DNA of 64,000 nt from contig ML677348.1 of NCBI GenBank assembly GCA_007922305.1, forward strand, positions 17,003,442 to 17,067,441, given 5' to 3'. The notes below the pieces were generated by a model. It saw only the letters and a list, made by a program, of their open reading frames with translations. It ran no database searches and was not told the origin of the DNA. A program made the translations under genes and the position numbers. How positions within the stretch are numbered: the first letter of the stretch is position 1; every line of letters begins with the position of its first letter. The DNA is from Dermatemys mawii (Eukaryota; Chordata; Testudines; Dermatemydidae). Shown here piece after piece: positions 12,002-22,125 of this stretch.

Positions 12002-13030
12002 TGTGACGTTACTGACATATTCTGGGACTGCATAGATCATTGTGGCAACGAAGGTCCTGCAGTGGCATCAAATCTTGTGTAAAGGGGGTCATATAAGGTG
12101 TCTAAGACCAGGTTATGGTTTGCTGGTTATGATGATGAGGTCTGTATGCATGTTTCATTTTTGTATTTAAAGTTATTAATATTGGCTCTATACTGTCTGT
12201 ATTTCCAAGTTATGCTATGCTGCTGGGAAACATCCCAGACAAGCTGGTATGCTCTACTTAGCCAGCTAGATGTCCCATTAAGGACCATCGGCTATACAAC
12301 TGACCCACTGAGAGAGGGTGGATACATCCTGTGACTCAGCAAGGTATGCAGGGACTTGCCCATGTGACTCCAGACTCCATTTTGCTGTAATTTTCCACAG
12401 CAAAGAACAAAGAAGGGTTCTTCCACCTGAAAAAACTATAAAAGGGTGGTGCCCTACCTCCATTGTCTCTTCATTTCTTGCTTCTTACTCTGGAAGAACT
12501 TTTGCTACAACAGACACTTTCAACAAAGGACTGAAGGATCTATCCCTGCTATGGATGTTTGTACTCCAGAGACTTGAACCTGCAGTTTATTCTACCATTG
12601 ATGCAAGCCTGAACCAAGAACTTTGCCATTGCTGTATGCAATTGATTTCATTTAACTAATTCTAGCTCTCACCTATATCTTTTCCTTTTATGAATAAACC
12701 TTTAGATTTTAGATTCTAAAGCATTGGCAACAGTGTGATTTGTGGGTCAGAGAACCTTTTTCTTTTATTGGGGTATCGGTTTTCATAACCATTTATCCCT
12801 ATAACGAATGGCTGGTGGTGGTGATTTTCAAAACGAGTGTCTAAGGGAATTGCTTGTGTGACTTGTGGTATTAGCCAGTGGGGCAAAACCAAAGTCTTTT
12901 CTGTTCGGCTGGTTTGGTTTGCCTTAGAGGTGGAAAAACCCCAGCCTAGGGCTATAGCCTATACAAATTGAAGCATTTTGTCCTGACTTGGCACTCTCAG
13001 TTGGGTCCCACCAGAAACAGCACAGCTACA
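12002..13030 (+). mobile_element. Solo LTR A (endogenous retrovirus-type), 1029 bp
   Basis: The element starts TGTGACGTTA and ends AGCTACA, the canonical TG...CA frame, and is bounded by a perfect 5-bp duplication, TAAGG. In order it contains a TATA box (TATAAAAG, 12437-12444) and a polyadenylation signal (AATAAA, 12693-12698), which sets it on the plus strand. No internal retroviral region flanks it, so it is a solo LTR left by recombination between the two LTRs of a provirus. LTR C at 32089-33170 is a second member with collinear signals. The open frames inside are not genes. Confidence 0.88.
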
Positions 13031-13082
13031 TAAGGGCTTTTGCCTTGTACGTGGTTCTCAGCTTTCTGAAGTCCTCTATCAG

Positions 13083-13205
13083 TATGGTGACCAGACAGCA
13101 AGCATGAAAAATCGGGATGGGGAGGGGGGATAATAGGACCCTATATAAGAAAAAGACCCCAAAATCAGGACTGTCCCTATAAAATTGGGACATCTGGTCA
13201 CCCTA
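13083..13205 (+). mobile_element. Short hAT MITE, copy 1
   Basis: The left end is TATGGTGACCAGA and the right end TCTGGTCACCCTA, inverted repeats of a TAGGGTGACC terminus. Flanking octamers TCTATCAG (13075-13082) and TCTATAAA (13206-13213) agree at six of eight positions, as expected for a decayed 8-bp hAT duplication. It is 123 bp with no coding capacity. Other copies lie at 43191-43314, 50290-50412 and 53178-53298. Confidence 0.8.
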
Positions 13206-14692
13206 TCTATAAATAATTTCTTTATGTCACATCAAGACTTTGGCTTCCATGAAGAGACCTATATAGAAGGTCTTGTAGTTAAAACAATAGAGTGGTTACC
13301 ACCACCTAGAGTTCCATGTAAGAGGCAGACTTCTTTCTCATGTAATGCATCTGCCCAGCAGAACTCAGCTGAGAGACAGCATACAGTTTTCAACATTCTT
13401 GTGCTTCATTCAGTTTTCCATCTGGGATGGCTGAGGCACCAAGAGGTGTCAATGACTTGTTAAAAGGGATCGTACACATACTAAATCAGTGGCCCTGAGA
13501 AGGTTAGGAATCAGCTTGCACAGACTCCCAATAGTTTGCTATAAGTAGTAAGTCACATGACCTAGTTAATGAGGTTTAGGAATGGAATCTATGAAAAGAG
13601 TAACTTCACAGTCAAATGCAGACAGTCAAAATTGTCCGACACATCTAAAAATGTAATTTTACATTTTTTTAAATGTAAAATTTTAAAAATGGAGGTAATC
13701 TTTAGATGATTGTTCACTACTAATACAGAAAGGACTACATTAGCACTTGCTCTCTAATTGATATACCATTCTTTTAGCATTCAGTTTCAGCACAAGCTGG
13801 AGAGTTGTTAAACATCTAAAGATCCTCTTTTGGAAATGAAGAAGTCTGAGTGGGTGTATTATTATATTATCTCCATTCATCAAATTACTCATTGTTTTGA
13901 AGGACCCACATCTAATATTTTGGTTCAAATGTTGCTTAATCGATTTGTAGCTATAATTTTAACCATCCAGAAAGATTTGCAAAAAGGGAATGAATGTTAT
14001 TTGTCTTTATACTGAATGAGGCATTTTTATATCCCTTCTGTTCCGTGCCTGTCTCTCTTGGATGTGTCATCAGGATTAAGCAGTACAGCACAGACAGCTG
14101 ACTTTATGACATCCTAAATATGGCTGTTAGCATCTCCAGTTATTACTGGAAAACTATTTATTTTTAGCTGGAAACTGATTTAGCAATTCGTGAAAATGTA
14201 CAGAGTAGGGAGAAAAAAGAACGTTCGATGAAGAGTGTAAATGGCCTAAGTAACTACAGGCCAATATTTTCTAAAGTGACTAGTCATTTTGGTGCAACAG
14301 TTTTGGGGGCTTGTGGTGGGCCTGGCACCACACTGCCCCTTTGAGGCGGGGGTGGGATGAAGTGTCGGAACCTTGTCAAGTTCATGTGCTCGCCTCTCTT
14401 TGGGAGGCCTGATGTGGCCTAAAAATTTGGGGGCCTTTGCCAGAAGGCTAAGCTTCAGCTAAGAAGAGCTGGGAAGATGGGTGTGAGACCAGACTCAAGC
14501 ACTGTGGAGGTTAGCTGTAAAATTGCCTTTGCAGCCCACAGGACAGACCCAGGAGGCTGCCATAACTTAGGCCTCCAGGGCCATTCAAGTTATGTCTGAG
14601 GCCTTTCCATCTGTGGCAGCAGCACAGCATTGAGGAGGGTGCAAAGGTATCTTAAAATCACTTTGGCCTGCTCCCACTGCCTGCGAGTTCTC
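13206..14692. other. Single-copy DNA, no gene seen
   Basis: No exon or RNA gene recognised. A short AT-rich palindrome (ACATTTTTTTAAATGT type) sits near 13650-13690, and the stretch around 14240-14300 faintly resembles the dispersed hairpin repeats. Confidence 0.45.
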
Positions 14693-14695
14693 TTA

Positions 14696-14952
14696 GGCCA
14701 GGTCTACACTATCCACCAGATTGGCAGGTAGCGATCCATCTTTTAGGGATCCATTTATTGTGTCTAGTCTAGACATGACAAATTGATCTCCGAGCACATT
14801 CCCATTGACTCTGGAACTCCGCCGCCGCGAGAGGGGCAGGTGGAGTCGACGCAGGAGTGGCAGCAGTCGACTCAGCACTGTGAAGATGCCGCGGTAAGTC
14901 GACTTCAGTTACGCTGTTGCATAACTTAAGTCGATTCCGCCCCCTCCCCATC
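14696..14952 (+). mobile_element. PIF/Harbinger-like MITE with GTCGAC-rich interior
   Basis: It follows TTA (14693-14695) with the terminus GGCCAGGTCTACACTA and a second TTA lies at 14953-14955, fitting the 3-bp TTA duplication of PIF/Harbinger elements. The interior has CTAGTCTAGACATG and repeated GTCGAC modules, a pattern I recognise from a common turtle repeat. The right terminal repeat is decayed. Minus-strand frames here are not genes. Confidence 0.65.
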
Positions 14953-15037
14953 TTAGAGGTAGAGCACAGAATCCCACCCAATGGCTGCAGGCTCTTGACA
15001 AGTGCGGCCACACAGTTCCACTATCTGACAGCCTTCA

Positions 15038-15240
15038 GCAGTGGTGGGCAACTTACAGGTCACAGGCTGCCCACACAGAGCACACTTCTTCCCTTTGTGG
15101 GCTGAGCTCTCATCTCCCTACCTCTCTGGGCTGGCAGCATTGCTACGGCTGTGTAGTCTTTTCTCTCCCTATGAAAGGACAGTGACTGTCTCCAGCTCCT
15201 GAGCAGGTATGCCCATCTCACACCCCCAAACAAGGCCAGG
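15038..15240 (+). mobile_element. Possible hAT fragment, 5' end only
   Basis: CAGTGGTGGGCAACTTACAG resembles the left terminus of CAG..GGGCAAC-type hAT elements. No matching right terminus or 8-bp duplication is visible, so the copy is partial and the end is a guess. Confidence 0.4.
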
Positions 15241-16521
15241 CTCAACTGAATTCTCCTTTCTCCTATACCAGAGTAAATCTGGAGTAGTTTATTGCTATCC
15301 ATGGAGTTAAGTAGAACTTAGCCTACTGTGTGCAAATAGTGGGTAGAAAGAATGTAGCACCACAGGCGGCAACAGCTCAAAAGTAATAAAGCAAATACAT
15401 TATGAAAAGTTATAATTTCTTTCCTCCAGAGAGCGAGACTGTCAAATATTGTATTACCTTTCTTCTAGCAAACCCAGTGGTATCTATTATATGTTATGAA
15501 GTGTGTACATTATCTGCATGAGTTATTAGTGGCAAACAGCATTACAAAATGAGAAAGCAGATGAAAAAGTATTTTTACCGGTGTTAAGCTATGAAATGAA
15601 AGCTTCTGTCAAATGAGCAAAACACAGAGTTGAAAAGTGCAGAAATCAAGGATATTAAATACAAAGTGAAATATATTATTAAACAACCAAGCTAATGTAC
15701 TTACAGGAAAGAAGGACTTTGCATTTCCTTCTCTTGTTTTTAGCAGACACTTTTATATATTCAGCAAAGACCGAAAGAGAGTGAGCAGGCTATTCAATGT
15801 GGTGGCTAGTATGAGTCTAATGTTCTTATTCACACATGCTTTTAGATTCTGGGTTGGTTTTTAGATCTGGGACAAAATTGTTCTCAACTTATTTTGGCCT
15901 CAGAGAAACTGATCCATTCTAAAGTTTGGATGAGTAGAAATGGCCCTTGCTGGAGAATTCAGAATGACTAAAGTGAATCAGAATAATAAGTTCTCTGATG
16001 GTACCGGCAAATGAGATGCCAAATACTAAGGGAGTTCCTTGTTAATATATTTAAATGAAAGATTTTACGAAAGTAAATATTATTGTATTCTATTCTAGTG
16101 CATTTTATTCCGTTCTGATTCTCTCTGAGTCTCCATCGCTATTGCTTCCTTGTCACTTTCCTTACATTTTTTCTAGCAAGTCGAAAAAGAGGACTCTTAT
16201 GTGCAGTTGCTTCTCTTACGTCCAAGAAACAGCCATTATACATTCCTCAGAACATAGGAATCTTGCTGAACCACAAAGTACAAACTGAGTTCCTCCAGTT
16301 CAGAGAGATTCATGTGGTGGGTGGGTCTCCAAGACTGTTGAGAATGTAGATTGATTTGGAATGATCTTGAGATGTCACTTGAAGGAGTGGAAGCACTTTG
16401 TGGATGTTTCTGTGTATTGACTGGTAGGTGAAGTGATGTCAGAGGAAAAGAAAAGATGGAAGAGGAATGGTGAAAAATACTGTGGGGAGACAAGTTCTGA
16501 CATTTAAAATTAGGAAAAGAG
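15241..16521. other. Single-copy AT-rich DNA, no gene seen
   Basis: No gene or clear repeat. The first 60 bases carry a short piece of the dispersed hairpin repeat (AGTAAATCTGGAGTAG). The rest is AT-rich and unique-looking. Confidence 0.45.
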
Positions 16522-16720
16522 AGGTGAATGGGACCTCCTGGGTCACTGAGTCCAGGCCCTTGCTATTGCAGGCAATAATATAATCCCATCCATATACTTC
16601 AAGATCCATTTTAAAGTTAGGTTGGTAGCCCCACTACTCCTATTGCAAGGCTGTTCCAGACCCTCACTCCTCTAATGGTTAGACACCTTCTGGATTAAAT
16701 CCTCAGATCTTAAAATGAGG
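16522..16720 (-). mobile_element. CR1: CR1 LINE 3' region, old copy
   Basis: Plus-strand phrases GGGACCTCCTGGGTCACTGAG, TTCCAGACCCTCACTC and TTAGACACCTTCTGGATTAA follow the order seen in the antisense of CR1 3' ends (GGGACCTC, TTCCAG, then the region read as a variant of GAAAGTTTTTCCTAA). It is diverged and lacks the terminal octamers. Confidence 0.65.
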
Positions 16721-18279
16721 AATTTTGGTATGACCTGATCGGGCTCAATAGTATTTTCATTATTTGGAGTGCATTTTATCACTGCAGGAACAACTGTTCT
16801 TGTGGTATTTACATTGAAATATTGCAGGAACAGTTTATACCTGCAATGTATTTCCAATCACAGCCATCTAGTAGGAAACCCTCAGAGGGGAAAGAGCAGA
16901 TGGTGAGGCAGACAGGAGAATTGTTTCTTTTTTTTAAAAAAAAAGAACAACTTGAAAGAACCAAGCAAAGGCAAAGGAAAAGGAGCTGCAGAAATATGAA
17001 GAAAGAAAAAATAAACAAAGAAAACAGGAAGAAGGAATGTGAAAGGATAGTAATAGAATATGAAATAACACGTAAGAAAATCTTCCCTGATCATCTACTT
17101 GATCTGCACAGAAATTAAAAATTCCATATGAACACCCTGGGTCCCACCAGCACACCCCGGTTTATTTCCTTTCATATGCATCTGTTACCCAGTCCTTTTC
17201 ATTTGATGTCACTTCACTATTCTGACCATTTCGATGAAGTCCATGGCTTCACTGTCCATCTAAAATGGCAGTCTCGGCAAGATCACTGCACCTTGCTAAC
17301 ATCTTCCCTTTCCGAGGGGATTTCTCTTACCCCACCGAGTCCTCCCACCCGACTTTCCTTTTCCCATAGGTTTCAGGCACATACGTTCCTATTGCATTGG
17401 AGCAGCCCTGGAGTGATGTAAAGCCCCCGTTTGTTCCCCAGAGCTGACTATTTTGCCCCCACAATATCCATGATATTTTCTTACTCCAGGATTTGTCACA
17501 ATTGCTGTCAAGCCAAAGAGCAGGACTGGGAGTCCAACACAAACTACGTCTAAAATATGGTTTAATACGAACAAATGGTTGACTTGTCTTGTACATCTTT
17601 TTGGTTTACCCTTATTTGTACAGAGACTACCAAAAACCATGTATTTCTGATTTTAAAGTTACTTTTCAAATGCTGCCAGGACTGTCTAAAGGCCACATGG
17701 AGCCCCTACTTCAACCAATGTCATGTTCCAACCGTTAAAATGGTTTTAGTACACCCAGGATCACTTACAGCAGTTAACCACTTGGAAACTGGTATGCTGC
17801 TGTAATGCTTTGTCTTATTTTCTTACTTTCACAAAGGGTTTGATGTGTGCCTGTCTGCAACAGCATCAAATCAGACAACAAGACAAGACTTAAAGTCCCC
17901 GTGCTGGTGCCAACCTGTGCCAAAGCTATTTTTGAACTCTTTTGAATTCCTGCACTCAGCTTAGACACTACAGAATATGGAAGTAAAAAATCAGACCAAT
18001 CCCCCACCTCATTTATTTTACATTAAGCAATACATCCCTTGAGTTACTACTGAAATTCTCTCGCTGAGCATCATGACTAATTAATCCCTCTGAAAATTGA
18101 CAGTGACGTTCAGTGGAACTTCAAATATGGAGCTTGTCAACTCATTTGATAGCCCTCCGTGCATGTGCCAAAGGCTCAACATCATGATCAAAGCTCCCAT
18201 CAACATTTACCCAAATGAAAACCCTATTAGTGCTAGAATGGAAACAGGTTCAAGGGTCTAAGTAAGAATAGGAAAATCA
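16721..18279. other. Single-copy DNA; one hydrophobic minus-strand frame noted
   Basis: No supported gene. The minus-strand frame at 17389-17640 (83 codons) contains a hydrophobic stretch, LDVVCVGLPVLLFGLTAIVT, followed by KYHGYC, which is discussed as a finding but is not called as a gene. A-rich purine tracts occupy 16920-17040. Confidence 0.4.
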
Positions 18280-18790
18280 CTCAGATCTAATTGATTCTCT
18301 TAGCTGCAACTCAATCCCTTGTTTCTGACAGATGGGCTGCCATTTTAAACTATTGAGATACCTGCCCCCTCTAAGTTCCCTCCCCCTTGACAACTGCCTT
18401 GTTGGCACTGAATGAGGAATGTAAAATGAGGATTGTATCTTGCAGCTCATGCAGATGCTTTCATTTATGAAGCTGAAAAAGACAATCCCGGCTTGCTGCT
18501 GTGTAGCAAAAGTGAATGTCTTGAGGAGTCCCAATAAAAGCAGTATTTTGAGGCCGAGAACATTAAAGGATTTAAATGTGGCCATATGTGACATGCAGCA
18601 TCCACAGCCCCCTTGGAGAATGCAAGAAGGTTACTCTCTGAAAATCTTAATCAAAAGAAAAATGATTCACTTTTGTACCAGCAGCTCCTTAAAATAACCG
18701 AGAGCGCTCTCATTTGCATTGCAAGTCTGTTTGTGTAAAGACATGAAAAACGTGGATTTAGCATAATTATGAGGTCATGTCACCAACATC
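18280..18790. other. Repeat-free complex block, candidate conserved non-coding element
   Basis: The block contains no recognisable repeat, has mixed composition, and carries ATTTGCAT (octamer-like, 18711-18718), CATAATTATG and TAATTGATT motifs. That texture is common in developmental enhancers, but conservation cannot be judged from one sequence. Frames here do not look coding. Confidence 0.25.
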
Positions 18791-18887
18791 TAGCTCAGAA
18801 GAACATATCCCTACAGGATCATAGCAGGCAACAACAAGGATCAACAGGGATATTTTTTTTTTAAACACCAAGTGCCCTCACTCACAG

Positions 18888-19250
18888 AGTCCGCATTTAA
18901 GGCCAGAAGGGACCCGCAGATCATCTAGTCTGACCTCCTGTATACCACAGGCCACCAGCACCACTCTGCATTAAACCCAGCAAAAGAAATGAGACCAAAG
19001 TAGTACAGCCCACAAAAGACTGAACTATTATGCGCCACGGGCAGAGAGGAGGAGGTTCTGAGGTGCACCAGAGCCTGAGGTCCTGGTAGTGGGAAGGAAA
19101 TGATTAAGAGAGATAGACCCACAAAATCTTGGCAAGTGACCCGCGCACACACACTGTAAAAGGAAGGCAAAATGCCCCAAGGTCATGAGCACTCTACTTG
19201 GGGGAAAATTCCTCCCCAACCTCACATATGGCAATCAGGAGTGAGTCTCA
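18888..19250 (-). mobile_element. CR1: CR1 LINE 3' region, second subfamily, part 1
   Basis: The antisense order TTTAAGGCCAGAAGGGACC, AGATCATCTAGTCTGACC, TCCTGTATACCACAGGCC, then GAAATGAGACC and TGGCAAGTGACCCGCGC matches a CR1 subfamily frequent in turtles. The copy continues at 19385-19505 after an interruption of about 130 bp. Confidence 0.8.
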
Positions 19251-19384
19251 ACCCATGGACCAATCAGCACACAGCTGTGGCCCATGTAACGTTCTCAAGG
19301 CCATACAGGTAGTATATGTTCTGTGTGGATGCTGCCCACATAACACCTAGAGAGCTGCATATGCGACCCACAATTGTAAATAGG
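19251..19384. mobile_element. Insertion interrupting the CR1 copy
   Basis: This 130-bp segment separates two collinear parts of one CR1 copy, so it inserted later or replaced CR1 sequence. It contains GGACCAATCAGCACACAGCTG and CATATGCGACCCACAATTG. I could not identify its family or clean ends. Confidence 0.4.
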
Positions 19385-19505
19385 GTTAGAACCAAGTTAG
19401 ACCCTGAACATGTTAGCAAGAATCAGCCAAGAAGCTGAAAGAGTAAATGCTCTGTGCCACCTCAGAGCCATGGTACACCCTATTCAGTGTCCCATTCCAA
19501 CAGTG
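19385..19505 (-). mobile_element. CR1: CR1 LINE 3' region, second subfamily, part 2
   Basis: GTTAGACCCTGAACATG, AGCAAGAATCAGCCAAG and the following CTCAGAGCC and CAGTGTCCCATTCC phrases continue the CR1 order begun at 18888. The upstream limit of the copy is unclear. Confidence 0.65.
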
Positions 19506-19703
19506 GCCATCTCTAATGCTTCAGTCCTATCATTTACTCCCCAAAGGCACACATCCCTTTGCCTCAGTGCAAACTGTCAGTGGGCTCTTTCAGGGATCAG
19601 TATGAATGTCATAGCATTACATTAAAGTACCATATTATTTTAGGGCCTGATCCAAAGCCTATTTAAGTCAATAAGCATGACAGGAAAGAGAAAATACACT
19701 GTA

Positions 19704-20336
19704 CAGTAGATTCCCGATTATCCGGGCTCAGGTTAACTGGGCTGCGGATTAACTGGAATGTCTAAAACAGGGATTGGCAGGAGAAGCCCCAAAGCGGTGG
19801 CGGGCTGAATGCTTAGTCTGCTGCCACTTTGGGGTTTCCTCCACTGTGGATTTCCCCCTTCCCAGCCGGGGTCTCAGCCAGCTGCCAGCTTGGGTGTAGG
19901 CAGCCCAGGCTGGCAGCAAGCTGAGACCCCCGCTGGCAGGAGCATGGGGGGAAACCCCTAAGTGCTCAGCCTGCCACCGCTTTGGGGTTTCCCCGCTGGC
20001 CCCTTGCCAGCCGGGGTCCTGCCGCCTGCCCCACTCAGCTCCTGCTGCCAGCCTGGGTTCCCTACACCCAGGCTAGCAGTGGGAGCTGACTAGGGCAGGT
20101 GGTGGGACCCCCCCCACCCCTGCAGGGCAGCTAGCGCCCTCCCTCCCACCCCCGGGCAGGGCAGCGGTTGCACCGCCCCCTCTCCCCAAGGGCAGAGTGG
20201 CCAGCGCATCCTCACACACACACCCTCCTCCCAGGGCGCAGGGTGGCCAGGGCACCACCCCCACTCTTGATTATCCGGGATTTATTAACCGGGATTAAGT
20301 TTTTCCCTTTCATCCTGGATAATCGAGAGTCTACTG
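19704..20336. mobile_element. Tigger/pogo-like non-autonomous element, 633 bp
   Basis: The left end reads CAGTAGATTCCCGATTATCC and the reverse complement of the right end reads CAGTAGACTCTCGATTATCC, differing at three positions. TA flanks both ends (19702-19703 and 20337-20338). Terminus and target site identify a pogo/Tigger-type member of the Tc1/mariner superfamily. The interior is GC-rich with repeated GGGGTTTCC and CAGCCTGGG-like modules and carries no transposase; its long frames are not genes. Confidence 0.85.
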
Positions 20337-20338
20337 TA

Positions 20339-20799
20339 GTAATTAAATATGGTGGCAGCATTCGAGATCTAGAATTTTGGAAAAGGAGAACAGGAGAAAC
20401 AGCAACATACTAGTCAAGGTTCAGATTCTCAAAGGTATTTAGGTTCCAAGCTTCCACTGATTTCAAATTGAATCCAAATACTTTTGAAGATCTAGGCCCA
20501 AGTTACAAAATTCTATGGAATTGTATTTTGCCTTTTGGCAGTTCATCAGGATATTTCCATCCTCTGCCAAATTTGTTATTGTTAAGGATATCCACATCAA
20601 CTGTAGCTGAAGAAAGAAGAATCCTAATCACAAGTCTTAGCTCTAAAAAGATTTGAAATGCATGTTAATATATCGCTGTTTCAGTAGAAGGGATGACTCC
20701 AAGTTTTCAATGGGTTCGTTTATAGAGAAAAAAGAAATAGAGAAAGAATTACTTGTCATTTACAATAATTAGAACAAACATTAACTAATTAGCCCTCCA
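20339..20799. other. Single-copy DNA with a hairpin-repeat fragment
   Basis: TTCAGATTCTCAAAGGTATT to GAAGATCTAGGCCC (about 20417-20502) is a decayed palindromic repeat related to 24095-24215 and 48290-48420. Nothing else is recognised. Confidence 0.45.
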
Positions 20800-20975
20800 A
20801 CACTGCAGGAAGGTAGGTATTGCTATCCACACTTTATGAAGGGAAACTGAGGCACAAAGAGGTGAATTATTTTATCCAAGCCTATAGAGTAAATCAGAGG
20901 CCTGGCGGGATGAGATCTCAAAATACCCTGGATATCGTCCCTGTCCCCAACCCATTATCTCACATTGCTTTTCAG
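20800..20975. repeat. MIR or L2 relic
   Basis: GAAACTGAGGCACAAAGAGGTG, ATCCAAGCCTATAGAG and the run toward CTGTCCCCAACCCATTATCTC follow the GAAACTGAGGCACAGAGAGG...CCCAAGGTCAC order found in ancient mammal-sauropsid MIR/L2 copies. Confidence 0.65.
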
Positions 20976-21679
20976 AGGAAGAGAGTGGATCAAGAGAACA
21001 TGCCTATTAGACACAAAATGGTTCATATTTTGACTTCATTTAAAATAGCTCTTTTAAGTGCATGATTTGTTTGTGCATGTTAATTTAATTTGCCATAGTT
21101 CAAAGGTGGAGCAGCTTCCTCTTTTCTTAAAGTAATTAGGGAACCCGCTCTTTGCCGTTAAATGACGCATCTTCTTCCTCCACCCCAAGGCTGAAAACCA
21201 GAATAAAGACTGAGTGTAGGAAAAAGAAACATGGCCATATTAGTTATTCAAGCTAATTAGCCCTGCATGAGATATTAGACTTACAAGATGAACAAATTCT
21301 TCTATCAGATAGTTTTATTCAATTCATGTCTGGGAATACCCTCCTGTAATAGTCACATATTAGTCAAGGAAGAACAAGGAGTCAGTAGTTTTCAGAGACG
21401 GAGGCTGCCAACTACCGTAAATCAGGAACCACAATTATTTAACTAATTTAAACACTAAAGATAGATTTGGTTGCTATGGCAATAAAAGAAAGGTCAAACC
21501 CCTGATCACCTTGAGGTTCACAATCCTCCAGAGATTTCAGCAGCTGAAGTCCGGAAATATATTAAAAGATGCCCAAATTGCCTTGTAATGGCTTAACTAT
21601 TATGTCAGCTGGAAGAAATATCTACTATGTGTCACCTAGCCTCCAGAGCGCAGCTAGTTCTGATTATATTCTATCTTTA
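20976..21679. other. Single-copy AT-rich DNA, no gene seen
   Basis: No repeat or exon recognised. AATTAG and TTAATTTAATTTG motifs near 21080-21260 give it the look of non-coding unique sequence. Confidence 0.4.
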
Positions 21680-21800
21680 CAGGGTATGTCTACACAGCCA
21701 AAAAAACCCCAAAGCCCCATGGTAGCAAAACTCAGGTGAGGCTAAAAATAGTACTGTAGACATTTGGGCTCAGCCTGGAGCCCAGGCTCTGAGATAAAGG
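21680..21800 (+). mobile_element. PIF/Harbinger-like MITE, left part
   Basis: After TTA (21677-21679) it begins CAGGGTATGTCTACACAGCC, then carries GCTAAAAATAGTACTGTAGAC and GGAGCCCAGGCTCTGAG, all typical of the TGTCTACAC MITE family. The right end is not clean. Confidence 0.6.
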
Positions 21801-22035
21801 TGAAGGAAGAGACTAAAAGCACTGAGAACATTTCATATACCAAACCCTTTCTTTGAGCTCCTTTGTTGTCCTACAACCCCAACATATCAATCACTATTTC
21901 CAGCTTACGATGAATGGGTATTGATCACACAGGTTTTTTTGCTTGCTGCCATCTTCATTCATTTTACATATTTCTGAAAGGAATTTGATGCATACATTTT
22001 ACTCCATCAAAAGCCACTTCAGAGTCTGGCAGAAA
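21801..22035. other. Single-copy DNA
   Basis: Short unassigned interval between two repeats with no gene signature. Confidence 0.3.
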
Positions 22036-22125
22036 GACAGGGCCAGATCCTTCTCTGGGGTAAATCAGAGTCGCTCCACTGAGCCATGATGATTTCCACA
22101 AGCTGAGGATGTGGCCCATAAGCTA
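22036..22125. repeat. Palindromic hairpin repeat (MITE-like)
   Basis: GGGCCAGATCCTTCTCTGG pairs with CAAGCTGAGGATGTGGCCC across a centre near 22080. This is the same class as 7154-7272. A second small unit of this kind, with TTGACTTCAATGG at its centre, follows at about 22130-22200. Confidence 0.65.

Noticed and set aside
16809..17155. Overlapping Phe/Leu-rich minus-strand frames suggesting membrane proteins
   Set aside because: They are produced by A-rich/T-rich low-complexity DNA at 16920-17040 in several frames at once.
19790..20270. CpG-island-like promoter
   Set aside because: The GC-rich block lies exactly within a Tigger-like element bounded by TA target sites.
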